Source: JAFAMB01 sp963775805
GTDB taxonomy: Bacteria > Verrucomicrobiota > Verrucomicrobiia > Chthoniobacterales > JAFAMB01
DNA length: 64,000 bases
Assembly (NCBI GenBank): GCA_963775805.1
Contig: CAVZKG010000004.1
Location: 1-64,000 of the forward strand
Direction: 5' to 3'
The translations under genes and the position numbers were made by a program. The notes below the pieces were generated by a model. The model was given only the letters and a program-made list of their open reading frames with translations, was not told where the DNA came from and made no database searches. Positions 8,933-18,015 of this stretch are shown here, piece by piece (position 1 is the stretch's first letter; each line of letters begins with the position of its first letter).

Positions 8933-9628
8933 TCACGATCGAAACAGGCGAGAATATTGTGCGGAATGGCGCGACGAGATGATCGCAAGGTGCGGAGCGA
9001 ACGTTGAGATCTGAGCGGGGCCAGCATCGATTGCGCGCAACACGACCTCCGGAATGAATTCGTGCATAGCGAACAAGATCTTCTGTCCGGCGACCTGTCC
9101 AAGCGGGATGGCTTTGATTGCTGCGGCAACTTGATTCTCAATCCAACTGAAACAATATGCTGTGACACACGATTCAACATCGATATCAAGAGCTCCAGCT
9201 GTAAAAGCAAAAGCGGTGGGTAAGCCGATCGGTTTCAGCCCCTGCATGACGGCACGGCGCGTATCATCGTGCCAATTCAGACTCAACGAGAGTTGGGCAA
9301 GCGACCATCCCATTTGTTCTGTTTCCAAGCGTAGCTCGAGCGATTCTCGACTCGCGAGGAACCATGCGTTGTGGAGCTGCACATCAGTGTAATTCTGGCA
9401 CTCCCAGTCGCGATACAGGATGGCCACCATCGGAAGATCGTTTGCACCAAGGACAAGCTGCAGTCCGTGCCGGATCCATTCCAGAGCGGTCTCCCCACCG
9501 TAAACCAATTGGCTCTCGACCGCGCCTTCCAATCCTTGCGAATAGCTGAATCCGCCGATCGGAAGTGCCGGAGAAGCGAGCTGAAGAAGGCCAACGAGTT
9601 TACGAATGCTCGTGACTGCCGGAGTCAT
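8933..9628 (-). CDS. ureF: Urease accessory protein UreF
   Basis: A 231-residue helical urease maturation factor that bridges UreD and UreG and gates GTP hydrolysis. The start at 9628 (MTPAVTSIRKLVGLLQLASP) gives the normal N-terminus. The open frame reaches further upstream, but that part only mirrors the ureE His-rich tail in another phase. Family marks include ASPALPIGGFSYSQGLE near residues 18-34 and LGQVAGQKILF in the second half. It overlaps the end of ureE by 29 bases, implying coupled translation. Confidence 0.95.
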   Translation of the reverse strand: MTPAVTSIRKLVGLLQLASPALPIGGFSYSQGLEGAVESQLVYGGETALEWIRHGLQLVLGANDLPMVAILYRDWECQNYTDVQLHNAWFLASRESLELRLETEQMGWSLAQLSLSLNWHDDTRRAVMQGLKPIGLPTAFAFTAGALDIDVESCVTAYCFSWIENQVAAAIKAIPLGQVAGQKILFAMHEFIPEVVLRAIDAGPAQISTFAPHLAIISSRHSAQYSRLFRS

Positions 9629-10190
9629 CGTGCGGATGGGAATGGGGATGGTGGACATGGTCCCGATGCTCATGTCCATGATGCTCGTGAAAGAGTTGAT
9701 TTGCCAACGCATGGTCCTCGGCAAACGTTTCGTCGTGCCCATGCTTATGGCCACCACCGTACGCTCCGCGCTCCGGTTGGAACGGCGCTGAATCCTCTTT
9801 CACCCAGACTCCCAGCTGAAGCAGCATATCCTTCAGAACGGGATCAGTCTCGATCTTCAGATAGTTTTCTCCCAATTCCACCGGCGTATGGCGATTCCCC
9901 AGGTGGTACGCTGCCCTGATCAATTGATGAGGGTTCGCTGCGGTGACAATCAGAACATTTTCGACAGAGGATTCCACCCGGATGAACGTTCCATCTTCCG
10001 CCTGCAAAATATCGCCGTGGCGTAAAATGGTCCCTCGAGGCATGTACAGCGCTATTTCTGTTCCGTCAGAGAGTGTGGTCCTGAGTCGGCTTTTCTGCCG
10101 CAGATCGAAAGGTAGAACTAGCTTCAGGAACAGCTGCGCCTCTCCAGTGTTCTGGGAGTGAAGATCAGCAAATCGTTCGATCCGCAACAT
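9600..10190 (-). CDS. ureE: Urease nickel metallochaperone UreE with His-rich tail
   Basis: A 196-residue UreE. The N-terminal peptide-binding domain (residues 1-75) is followed by the metal-binding domain with NPHQLIRAAYHLGNRHTPVE around residues 85-104. The last 50 residues are exceptionally rich in His (HKHGHDE, HEHHGHEHRDHVHHPHSHPH and more) and can store several nickel ions, as in Klebsiella-type UreE. It sits between ureC and ureF in the same direction. No nickel permease gene lies nearby, so uptake must be encoded elsewhere. Confidence 0.95.
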   Translation of the reverse strand: MLRIERFADLHSQNTGEAQLFLKLVLPFDLRQKSRLRTTLSDGTEIALYMPRGTILRHGDILQAEDGTFIRVESSVENVLIVTAANPHQLIRAAYHLGNRHTPVELGENYLKIETDPVLKDMLLQLGVWVKEDSAPFQPERGAYGGGHKHGHDETFAEDHALANQLFHEHHGHEHRDHVHHPHSHPHDDSGSHEHS

Positions 10191-10223
10191 TCGTGAAATT
10201 GTCTGTATGGAGCTACGTAAAAA

Positions 10224-11924
10224 TCAAAACAGGAAATATCTTTGTGCCATGGGCAAAATTTTGGCCGGTTCGCACGTCAGAAGCTCTCCGTCCGCGACCA
10301 CCTGATACGTTTCTGGGTCAACTGTAATCTTGGGAAGATAATCGTTATAAATCATATCCGATTTTCGAAGACCGCGAATCCCGTGCACTGGCACGATCTT
10401 TTTCCGGAGACCAAACCGCTCGGCGATGCCGGCGTTTGCGGCATCCTGGGACACAAATGTTAATGAAGTCGCTGAGAGCGCCCCACCTCGAGTCGCAAAC
10501 ATATCTCTATAGTGGACCGGTTGCGGCGTCGGAATAGAAGCATTCGGATCGCCCATGAGCGACAGGTTGATCATTCCACCTTTCAGAATGAGCGTCGGCT
10601 TCGCGCCGAAGAATGCTGGCTCCCAGAGAACGAGGTCAGCCCACTTCCCGACTTCGACAGAACCGATTTCATGCGCAATTCCATGAGCGATCGCCGGGTT
10701 GATCGTGTACTTCGCAACGTAACGTTTGGCGCGGAGATTGTCGTTTCGCGTTGAATCTCCGGGCAGAGGCCCACGCTGAACCTTCATTTTGTGTGCGGTT
10801 TGCCAGGTCCGCGTGATGACTTCTCCGATTCGTCCCATCGCCTGAGAGTCACTCGACATGATCGAAATCGCGCCGAGGTCGTGAAGGATATCTTCCGCTG
10901 CGATCGTCTCGCGCCGGATGCGTGACTCCGCAAAAGCGAGATCCTCTGCAATTGAGGGATCAAGATGGTGACAAACCATCAGCATATCGAGATGCTCATC
11001 CAACGTATTCACCGTGTACGGCCGGGTGGGGTTCGTGGAGGAAGGCAGAACGTTCGGTTCACCGCAGACTCGGATGATATCCGGAGCATGGCCGCCTCCT
11101 GCGCCTTCGGTGTGCAAAGTGTGAATGGTCCGGCCCTTAAATGCAGCGATACTAGCTTCCACAAAGCCCGCTTCATTCAGTGTGTCGGTGTGAATCGACA
11201 CCTGGGTGTCGGTCTCTTCCGCAACTGCAAGACAGTGATCGATCGCCGCGGGAGTGGTTCCCCAGTCTTCGTGCAGCTTCAATCCAATTGCGCCGGCGGC
11301 GACTTGTTCACGCAACGGCTCCGGCTGACTTGCGTTCCCTTTGCCGAGAAAGCCAAGATTGATCGGATAACCATCCGCGGCCTGTAGCATGCGTTCGATA
11401 TGCCACGGACCAGGGGTGCATGTTGTGGCGAAAGTACCATGTGAAGGGCCTGTGCCTCCGCCAATCATTGTGGTAATCCCGCCTGCGAGCGCGTCATCAA
11501 TTTGTTGAGGACAGATAAAGTGGATATGTGTGTCGATGCCGCCCGCAGTGACAATTCTGCCTTCTCCCGCAATCACGTCCGTTCCGGGTCCGATCACGAT
11601 CGTCACCCCGGGTTGAATATCGGGATTTCCAGCTTTGCCGATCCCCGAAATACGGCCCTCCTTGATGCCGATGTCCGCTTTGAATATTCCTGTGTGATCG
11701 ACAATGACAGCATTGGTAATAACGGTGTCGACAGCCTCTTTTGAGGTCCTCTGGGATTGGCCCATTCCGTCTCGAATCACTTTGCCGCCGCCGAACTTTA
11801 CTTCTTCTCCGTAGATCGTGTAGTCACGTTCGACTTCGATAAAGAGATCTGAATCGGCGAGCCGAACCCGGTCGCCTGTGGTTGGCCCGAACATTTCCGC
11901 ATACGCTTGCCGAGAGATTTTCAT
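10224..11924 (-). CDS. ureC: Urease catalytic subunit alpha UreC
   Basis: A 566-residue urease alpha subunit, the nickel enzyme that splits urea to ammonia and carbamate. Visible active-site parts include THIHFICPQQ (nickel-binding His pair), the carbamylated Lys in GAIGLKLHEDWGTT, HTDTLNEAGF, HTEGAGGGHAPD, and the flap with catalytic His in VCHHLDPSIAEDLAFAESRI. The metal Asp lies in MSSDSQAMGR. Length is standard for separate-subunit bacterial ureases. It is preceded by ureB and followed after 33 bases by ureE. All key residues are present, so the enzyme should be active. Confidence 0.98.
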   Translation of the reverse strand: MKISRQAYAEMFGPTTGDRVRLADSDLFIEVERDYTIYGEEVKFGGGKVIRDGMGQSQRTSKEAVDTVITNAVIVDHTGIFKADIGIKEGRISGIGKAGNPDIQPGVTIVIGPGTDVIAGEGRIVTAGGIDTHIHFICPQQIDDALAGGITTMIGGGTGPSHGTFATTCTPGPWHIERMLQAADGYPINLGFLGKGNASQPEPLREQVAAGAIGLKLHEDWGTTPAAIDHCLAVAEETDTQVSIHTDTLNEAGFVEASIAAFKGRTIHTLHTEGAGGGHAPDIIRVCGEPNVLPSSTNPTRPYTVNTLDEHLDMLMVCHHLDPSIAEDLAFAESRIRRETIAAEDILHDLGAISIMSSDSQAMGRIGEVITRTWQTAHKMKVQRGPLPGDSTRNDNLRAKRYVAKYTINPAIAHGIAHEIGSVEVGKWADLVLWEPAFFGAKPTLILKGGMINLSLMGDPNASIPTPQPVHYRDMFATRGGALSATSLTFVSQDAANAGIAERFGLRKKIVPVHGIRGLRKSDMIYNDYLPKITVDPETYQVVADGELLTCEPAKILPMAQRYFLF

Positions 11925-11967
11925 AGTCAGTCGAAAGGAGTGCTATTTCAGGGACAAGTCTCGAGCT

Positions 11968-12273
11968 TCACAGTTTGCCCATAATCTGGGCATTGAAACC
12001 ATACACAACCCTGTCGCCTGCAAGCTCAACTAGTTCGATGGTTCGTTGCTGTCCCGGTTCGAATCGAACGGCAGTCCCTGCCGTGATATTCAGCCTAAAT
12101 CCGCGTGCCTGTTCACGATCGAAATCGAGTGCTGAATTGACCTCGTAAAAATGAAAATGCGATCCAACCTGAATCGGACGGTCTCCTCGATTCGCCACAG
12201 ATAGCGTGACTGTTTTGCGACCGACGTTAAATTCGATGTCGCCTTCTTCTGTCAGTGTTTCTCCCGGAATCAT
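11968..12273 (-). CDS. ureB: Urease subunit beta UreB
   Basis: A 101-residue urease beta subunit. The ATG at 12273 gives the family N-terminus MIPGETLTEEGDIEFNVGR. A TTG at 12306, directly after the ureA stop, would add 11 residues and is an alternative start. The core GDRPIQVGSHFHFYEVN is strongly conserved in the family, and the C-terminal GAVYGFN-like segment is also present (DRVVYGFNAQIMG). It assembles with UreA and UreC into the urease trimer unit and lies between them in the operon. Confidence 0.96.
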   Translation of the reverse strand: MIPGETLTEEGDIEFNVGRKTVTLSVANRGDRPIQVGSHFHFYEVNSALDFDREQARGFRLNITAGTAVRFEPGQQRTIELVELAGDRVVYGFNAQIMGKL

Positions 12274-12306
12274 GATCTGTTTCTGGTCCTGAATTAATTG
12301 ATTCAA

Positions 12307-12609
12307 TTAGACAATCGGATGATGAACCGTGACGAGTTTTGTACCATCCGGGAACGTGGCTTCGACCTGAATTTCGTGAATCATCTCGGGGATCCCTTCC
12401 ATTACTTGATCCGATTTGAGTAATGTCGTTCCATAGTGCATCAGTTCGGCAACAGTCTTCCCGTCGCGAGCCCCTTCCAACAGCGCTGCGGTGAGATAGG
12501 CGACCGCTTCGGGATGATTTAATTTGAGGCCTCGAGCGAGACGCCTCTCCGCGAGCAACGCGGCGGTGAAAATCAACAGTTTATCTTTTTCTCTCGGGGT
12601 TAGATTCAT
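12307..12609 (-). CDS. ureA: Urease subunit gamma UreA
   Basis: A 100-residue urease gamma subunit. It shows the typical start MNLTPREKDKLLIFTAALLA, the central LNHPEAVAYLTAALLEGARDG, and the C-terminus with EIQVEATFPDGTKLVTVHHPI. It is the first structural subunit gene after ureD, in the common order D-A-B-C. Its stop abuts the ureB region without a gap, consistent with one transcript. Confidence 0.97.
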   Translation of the reverse strand: MNLTPREKDKLLIFTAALLAERRLARGLKLNHPEAVAYLTAALLEGARDGKTVAELMHYGTTLLKSDQVMEGIPEMIHEIQVEATFPDGTKLVTVHHPIV

Positions 12610-12656
12610 TGGCCGTGCTGAAGTCTAGATTTAAAAAGCGACATTTGTCGATGATT

Positions 12657-13511
12657 TCAAGTCGCCCAGAGTCGAAGCGGCTGGGGGGCAATTCCATGGA
12701 TGCTTGGACGCAATAGCGCCCAGCAATCGATCAAGACTTTCCGCAACCGCTCCACATCATGGGATATCGCCCTTACGAGCAATACACCCTCTGGAGTCGT
12801 CGTCACTCCGGAGCGCAGCGCGGCATCGAAAGGCAGCTCCGGGGCCAGTTCATCTGCCAGCATTGCCGGTTCACGGGCTCCGATTGCCCAGAGCGTCCCG
12901 AATACGTTATAACCGGCTAATCCCTGCGGAGCGACACGCAAGGTGCTTGACCCGCCCAGAATCATGCGTTCAATCCAGAGCTGTTTGTTGTTTGCATCCA
13001 CAATGGAGGTTTCCGACCGGATCGAACCTTCCAACCATTTCTCTGCCGAAGCCTGGCGGCCAAGCAACGAGATCTCCCAACCGATTGCGGTCGCTCCCGA
13101 TTCGATTTGCATTGAGAGTCGCGATTCGACCTGCGCTGCGTTGAAAAAAATATTTTCTCCGGGAAGCCAATCCAGCGAACACCCTTTTGCAATTCGGATA
13201 CTGACTTGTTGTCGAGATCGAAGGCGTTCGGTTTTGTACCATTTTGTGGCAGCCGGTGTTGTCAGGACCGCGCTGCTTCCTGATTCGAGATCGATGTTAA
13301 TTCCTAGATCGTCGCCGCCGGCGATGCCACCCGGCGGGTGTACAATCACCACATGACAGACTTCTTTTCCTTCTGGATAAAGCGCTTTCTGCACCACCAA
13401 CGGACCGATGTGCCGGTTTTCAATCAGTGCTGTACGATCTCTCCTGCGAGCGAACCGAACATGAAGTTCGGCAGCCCATTGGTCATGAACGGCTTCGTCT
13501 GGGGAAAGCAT
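12657..13511 (-). CDS. ureD: Urease accessory protein UreD
   Basis: A 284-residue UreD/UreH scaffold that binds apo-urease and channels nickel from UreG through UreF. Family marks include HPPGGIAGGDDLGINIDL near residues 57-74, TTPAATKWYKT near residue 85, and LDWLPGENIFFNAAQ near residue 112. Sequence identity is spread over the whole length, as usual for this fast-evolving family. It opens the urease part of the block, 183 bases after urtE. Confidence 0.94.
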   Translation of the reverse strand: MLSPDEAVHDQWAAELHVRFARRRDRTALIENRHIGPLVVQKALYPEGKEVCHVVIVHPPGGIAGGDDLGINIDLESGSSAVLTTPAATKWYKTERLRSRQQVSIRIAKGCSLDWLPGENIFFNAAQVESRLSMQIESGATAIGWEISLLGRQASAEKWLEGSIRSETSIVDANNKQLWIERMILGGSSTLRVAPQGLAGYNVFGTLWAIGAREPAMLADELAPELPFDAALRSGVTTTPEGVLLVRAISHDVERLRKVLIDCWALLRPSIHGIAPQPLRLWAT

Positions 13512-13532
13512 GACTACAAAATGACCAATGTA

Positions 13533-13553
13533 GGATAGGCGTCCCGCCTGTCC
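13533..13553. repeat. Short palindromic repeat between urtE and ureD
   Basis: GGATAGGCG (13533-13541) and CGCCTGTCC (13545-13553) form a near-perfect stem around three bases, with one G-T pair. A related word, GGACAGGCGAGGCGCCTG, occurs at 25502-25519. It looks like a member of a dispersed intergenic palindrome family, and in the transcript it could act as a partial terminator separating urt from ure. Confidence 0.5.
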
Positions 13554-13694
13554 AACACCGCGTTCAACTCTGCATGCCTATTACTTTTGCCTGAAATCAA
13601 CTCTCTCAGTCTTTGCCCCCGCTTCGGCCGAGATCCACCGCGAAAACCACATTCCAATACGTTCTCTTCCGGAATGCTATCTTCCAAAACCGCT

Positions 13695-14396
13695 CTAAAC
13701 TGCGATCATTTCACGGATTCCATCTTGCTCCATGGTTGCGCGGGCACCGCTGGCAACCATTTCGCCGCGGTTCATGACCATGTAATGATCTGCGAGCTGC
13801 TGCGCAAAATCGTAATATTGCTCGACGAGAAGGATTGTCAGACCCATCTCGGAAACGATCTTGCGAAGGGTTCGTCCGATATCTTGGATGATGGAGGGTT
13901 GGACCCCTTCGGTGGGTTCGTCTAGAATCAGGAGCTGGGGGCGCCCCATCAGTGCGCGGCCGATTGCTAGTTGCTGTTGCTGTCCGCCGGATAAGTCGCC
14001 GCCCCGTCTCGTTTTCATCGATTTGAGAATCGGAAAGAGACCGTAGATCTCCTCTGAAACGGATCGCACCGCTCGATTCCCAGCCGCACCGACCAAAAGG
14101 TTCTCTTCCACGGTAAGTCTTGGAAAAATGTCCCTGCCCTGTGGAACATAGGCCAGGCCATTTGTGACGCGGACGTAAGGGGGCATCTTCTCCAGTGGTT
14201 TGTTGTTCCAATTTATTTTGCCGGTCCTGATTGGAAGCACTCCCATCAAACAACGAAGCAACGTTGTTTTTCCGACACCGTTTCGACCAAGTAAAACAGT
14301 TAGTTCGCCCGTCGGAAGCGTGAAACTCACGTTCCGCAGGATGTGGCTTCCTCCGTAGTATTGATTAACTGATTCGACGACGAGCATAACTATCAT
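13695..14396 (-). CDS. urtE: Urea ABC transporter ATPase UrtE
   Basis: A 233-residue LivF-type ABC ATPase. Walker A is GRNGVGKTT near residues 38-46. The Q-loop PQGRDIFPRLTVEENL, signature LSGGQQQQLAIGRAL and Walker B LLILDEPTEGVQPS follow in order. The ending of Walker B plus the EGVQPSIIQDIGRTL stretch is characteristic of UrtE rather than LivF. The start at 14396 overlaps the urtD stop by ATGA. With UrtD it powers the UrtB-UrtC channel for high-affinity urea uptake. Confidence 0.93.
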   Translation of the reverse strand: MIVMLVVESVNQYYGGSHILRNVSFTLPTGELTVLLGRNGVGKTTLLRCLMGVLPIRTGKINWNNKPLEKMPPYVRVTNGLAYVPQGRDIFPRLTVEENLLVGAAGNRAVRSVSEEIYGLFPILKSMKTRRGGDLSGGQQQQLAIGRALMGRPQLLILDEPTEGVQPSIIQDIGRTLRKIVSEMGLTILLVEQYYDFAQQLADHYMVMNRGEMVASGARATMEQDGIREMIAV

Positions 14397-15250
14397 CTTC
14401 CGAGGTACGATTCGATCACACGCTCGTCTCGTTTGACGTGATCGAGCGTTCCTTCGGCGATTACGCTTCCTTCGGCCATAACCGTGACTGTGCCGGTCGT
14501 GCCGCTGAGTGCAGCGACGAATTCCATGTCATGTTCAACAACCATCATGGAGCATTTGCCACGGAGCAGATTCAAGAGTTCCGCAAGCTGAGCCGTTTCG
14601 TGATCGCTCATTCCCGCAGCCGGTTCATCCAGCAAGAGCAGGAGCGGTTCCTGCATCAGGAGCATCCCAATCTCCAATAGCTGCTTTTGACCGTGCGAGA
14701 GCTCTCCCGCGAGCCGAAACGCCTCCTCCTCGAGGCGGATCATTCGGAGCGTTTCTTTGATTTTCGTCAAAGCGGCTCCTGTCAATTTTGACCGGAGCGT
14801 GTGGAACCAACGTTTATCTTCGTGCATCGCCAAATCCAGATTCTCCCAGACGGTGTGCTGTTCAAAGACAGTCGGTTTCTGAAATTTTCGTCCAATTCCC
14901 GCTCGGGCAATCCTTGGTTCATCCAGCCTTTTGAGGTCGATTGATTGGCCCAAGAAAACTTTGCCGCTATCCGCTTTTGTTTTGCCAGTAATGACATCCA
15001 TCATGGTTGTCTTGCCGGCTCCATTGGGGCCGATAATGCAGCGCAGTTCTCCCCCTTCTATCGTGAGCGACAGTTTATTGAGCGCCTTAAATCCGTCAAA
15101 ACTGACACTGACATCGTCAAGATAGAGGATCACACCGTGCGACAGATCCACTTTGCCGGGAATGTTGACGTGAGCCAGCCCGGTGACATCCCCGGTGTCG
15201 GCACTTCCCAGGTTCGGCTTCGCATCATTCATGGATGAACCGGGGCTCAT
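14393..15250 (-). CDS. urtD: Urea ABC transporter ATPase UrtD
   Basis: A 285-residue LivG-type ABC ATPase. Walker A GPNGAGKTTMMDVITGKT lies near residues 74-91. The Q-loop region RKFQKPTVFEQHTVWENL is typical of UrtD. The signature ELSHGQKQLLEIGMLLMQEP and Walker B LLLLLDEPAAGMSDHE follow. The first 30 or so residues are a variable leader. Both ends are coupled by ATGA overlaps, with urtC upstream and urtE downstream. Confidence 0.94.
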   Translation of the reverse strand: MSPGSSMNDAKPNLGSADTGDVTGLAHVNIPGKVDLSHGVILYLDDVSVSFDGFKALNKLSLTIEGGELRCIIGPNGAGKTTMMDVITGKTKADSGKVFLGQSIDLKRLDEPRIARAGIGRKFQKPTVFEQHTVWENLDLAMHEDKRWFHTLRSKLTGAALTKIKETLRMIRLEEEAFRLAGELSHGQKQLLEIGMLLMQEPLLLLLDEPAAGMSDHETAQLAELLNLLRGKCSMMVVEHDMEFVAALSGTTGTVTVMAEGSVIAEGTLDHVKRDERVIESYLGR

Positions 15251-16371
15251 TGTTTCTCGAAAAAGCGCTTAATGAGCCCAACGACGCCCTTCGGCAACCA
15301 GAGCGGCACAATCACGAACATCCCGCCCAGAAAATAAAGCCAGTAGTCCGAGAGCGATGCGGTCAGGAAGCTCTTCGCGCCATTGACGATAAACGCACCG
15401 ATAATCGGACCAATCAGCGTGCCGCGCCCCCCGACCGCGACCCAGATCGCCATTTCGATGGAGTTGCCGGGCGACATCTCGCTCGGATTGATAATGCCGA
15501 CCTGCGGAACGTAAAGCGCGCCGGCGATCCCGCACAGAATCGCAGAAAATGTCCAGACAAACAGTTTATAACCCAGCGGACTGAAACCTAGAAACATCAA
15601 CCGGGACTCCGTATCGCGCACCGCCATCACGACGCGTCCCAACTTCGACGTCACAATATATCGGCACGCGAGGTAGCTTCCGACCAGCGTCAAAAACGTG
15701 ATCAAAAAGATTGCAGCGCGCGTCCCGATCGCCGCGATTGGAAAACCGAGAATCCGTTTAAAGTCGGTGAAACCGTTGTTCCCGCCGAAACCAGTCTCGT
15801 TTCGATAGAACAGGAGCATCGCCGCAAATGTCAACGCTTGCGTGATAATCGACAGATAGACGCCTTTCACCCGGGAACGAAACGCGAAAAACCCGAACGT
15901 CCACGCCAGGATGCCTGGGACAAAAACGACGAGCAACGCTGCATAGATGAAGTGTTCGGTGCCGAGCCAGTACCATGGGAGCGATTTCCAATCCAGGAAG
16001 ACCATGAAATCCGGGAGATGGCTATGATAAACGCCATCAAGCCCGATCGATCGCATCAGGTACATACCCATCATGTAGCCGCCAAGCGCAAAAAAGAGGC
16101 TGTGTCCCAGGCTGAGAATTCCGCAATATCCCCAGACTAAATCCAGCGCGAGGGCGCCGATTGCGTAACACATCATTTTGCCGATCAGCGTCAATGCATA
16201 GGCAGAGAGATGAAATGGGCTTGTTTCGGGTATCAGCATCGAACAGATCGGTACTAGCGCCAGCATCGCGATCACGCCGACGAGCAAGATTCGCCAGGAT
16301 AGCGGGCTCAGCATCGGTTGCCGGCTCGGCAACGTCAGCGTTGAGGGTGGCTCGATCGTTGCAGTCGTCAT
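15247..16371 (-). CDS. urtC: Urea ABC transporter permease UrtC
   Basis: A 374-residue LivM-type membrane permease with about nine to ten helices. The ATG at 16371 is chosen because a GGAGG ribosome site lies seven bases before it; the frame is open a few codons further. Family marks include DLVWGYCGILSLGHSLFFALGG, GNNGFTDFKRILG and VGGRGTLIGPIIGAFIVNG. The stop overlaps urtD by four bases. With UrtB it forms the urea-conducting channel. Confidence 0.93.
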   Translation of the reverse strand: MTTATIEPPSTLTLPSRQPMLSPLSWRILLVGVIAMLALVPICSMLIPETSPFHLSAYALTLIGKMMCYAIGALALDLVWGYCGILSLGHSLFFALGGYMMGMYLMRSIGLDGVYHSHLPDFMVFLDWKSLPWYWLGTEHFIYAALLVVFVPGILAWTFGFFAFRSRVKGVYLSIITQALTFAAMLLFYRNETGFGGNNGFTDFKRILGFPIAAIGTRAAIFLITFLTLVGSYLACRYIVTSKLGRVVMAVRDTESRLMFLGFSPLGYKLFVWTFSAILCGIAGALYVPQVGIINPSEMSPGNSIEMAIWVAVGGRGTLIGPIIGAFIVNGAKSFLTASLSDYWLYFLGGMFVIVPLWLPKGVVGLIKRFFEKQ

Positions 16372-16372
16372 T

Positions 16373-17986
16373 TCACACCTCCACACTACGGCCCTTTAGA
16401 GCGAACAGCCCTCGGGGACGCTTTTGAATGAATAACACGATCAAAATCAGCACCGCGATTTTCGCAAGAACTGCACCCCAGAATGGTTCGATCACCTTGC
16501 TGATCACGCCGAGACCCATCGCCCCGATAATCGTTCCGGCGAGTTGTCCGACTCCTCCAAGCACCACCACCATGAACGAGTCGATGATATAGTTCTGTCC
16601 AAGATCCGGACCGACATTTCCGATTTGCGATAGTGCACATCCACCGAGACCGGCAATGCCGGCACCGAATGCGAATGCATAGCTGTCCACCTGCCATGTC
16701 CGGATTCCAGAACAAGCAGCCATTCTTCGGTTTTGAGTCGTTGCGCGGATATATAGCCCTAGGCGGGTCTTATTCAGGACAATCGAAGCGATACCAACTA
16801 CGGCGAGTGCAAAAACCATGATTGCGATTCGGTTGAATGGGAGAATCAGATTCGGCATTATGGCGATTCCTCCATTCATCCAGGAAGGGTTTGAGACCTC
16901 AACATTCTGGGCTCCAAAGATCGTCCGCACGATTTGGATCAGCACAAGGCTAACTCCGAATGTCGAAAGCAGCGTTTCGAGCGGGCGACCGTAAAGAAAA
17001 CGGAGTACTCCCCGTTCGAGAATGAAACCGGTTAATGCTGCCGCGAGAAAGGAGGCGGGCACAGCCGCCGCCGGATACCAATCGATTGCGCCCGGCAAGT
17101 GGCTTCGGAAAAACTCCTGAACGAGGTAGGTTGCGTATGCGCCGATCATCAGGAATTCGCCATGTGCCATGTTGATTACGCCAATCAGTCCGTATGTGAT
17201 CGCAAGGCCGAGCGCCGCCAGTAGCAGAATGCTTCCGAGACTGAGTCCGGCGAACAAGGTACCGGCCATTTCAATTTTCCATTCCTCGAAAGCGATCGCC
17301 TTAAGGGCATCGTTTGCGGCCGCTCGAACTCTTTCGTCGGACTCGGCGTAGGTGCCATCCTTTTTCTGGGCGACCAGCGGAGCAATCAGACTGCGCATTT
17401 GCGGGTCTTTTCGTGCAGCGAGCAATTCAATTGCCTGTAGTCTCTTTGCCGGATCTGGATCTTGCAGCGCTGTAAGCGCCCAGAGCTGGTCCAATTTAGC
17501 TTTTAGTGCCGGATCAGCCTCCTTGCTGCGAGCAACCTCGATCAACGCTTTGGCCGCGGGGTCTGGCGCGTTCATCAGATCATTGATAGCCTTCTCGCGA
17601 ACCGTTCGATCGGGTGCTTGCAGTCTTAGTCCGCTCAGACCACTCGCCACCCGCGCCCGAAGCCGATTGTTCAATGTGATCGGCTGCGCATCCCCGGGTT
17701 TCACCGTCACCGCTGCATCAGTGATCGGATCTTTGAGCGTTTCGCCATCTTGAATCAAAACACGGTCATCTGATGTTGCGACGACGTTCTCTCCATTCAT
17801 CGCTTCCAGCAAACGGAGGGCGACCGGATCGCCGGAGGCGATGATTCGATCCAACGCTTGGGATTTTGCATCGAAATCGTCTTCAGCCAGCGGCTTGAGA
17901 TCGTCAGCCGTAAGCGCGCGGGCAGAAAGGCTCCCCCCGACTAGAACGAGGAGAGCCAGACAAAGCGAACAAAGAAAAGATCGCAT
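16373..17986 (-). CDS. urtB: Urea ABC transporter permease UrtB with N-terminal extension
   Basis: A 537-residue UrtB. The C-terminal 300 residues are a LivH-type permease: ITYGLIGVINMAHGEFLMIGAYATYLVQ, ERGVLRFLYGRPLETLLSTFG and VVLGGVGQLAGTIIGAMGLG. The first 24 residues are a signal peptide. Residues 25-240 are helical, Ala/Leu-rich and HEAT-like (AINDLMNAPDPAAKALIEVA, KRLQAIELLAARKDPQMRSL), so a periplasmic domain precedes the channel. Such extensions occur in other Gram-negative UrtB proteins; the role is not known to me. Confidence 0.92.
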   Translation of the reverse strand: MRSFLCSLCLALLVLVGGSLSARALTADDLKPLAEDDFDAKSQALDRIIASGDPVALRLLEAMNGENVVATSDDRVLIQDGETLKDPITDAAVTVKPGDAQPITLNNRLRARVASGLSGLRLQAPDRTVREKAINDLMNAPDPAAKALIEVARSKEADPALKAKLDQLWALTALQDPDPAKRLQAIELLAARKDPQMRSLIAPLVAQKKDGTYAESDERVRAAANDALKAIAFEEWKIEMAGTLFAGLSLGSILLLAALGLAITYGLIGVINMAHGEFLMIGAYATYLVQEFFRSHLPGAIDWYPAAAVPASFLAAALTGFILERGVLRFLYGRPLETLLSTFGVSLVLIQIVRTIFGAQNVEVSNPSWMNGGIAIMPNLILPFNRIAIMVFALAVVGIASIVLNKTRLGLYIRATTQNRRMAACSGIRTWQVDSYAFAFGAGIAGLGGCALSQIGNVGPDLGQNYIIDSFMVVVLGGVGQLAGTIIGAMGLGVISKVIEPFWGAVLAKIAVLILIVLFIQKRPRGLFALKGRSVEV

Positions 17987-18015
17987 TTTCGGTCAGTTAC
18001 AGACCACTCGATGCG

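Noticed and set aside
9600..9850. Possible tandem repeat in the His-rich ureE tail
   Set aside because: The CAT/CAC-rich pattern is explained by consecutive His codons of UreE.
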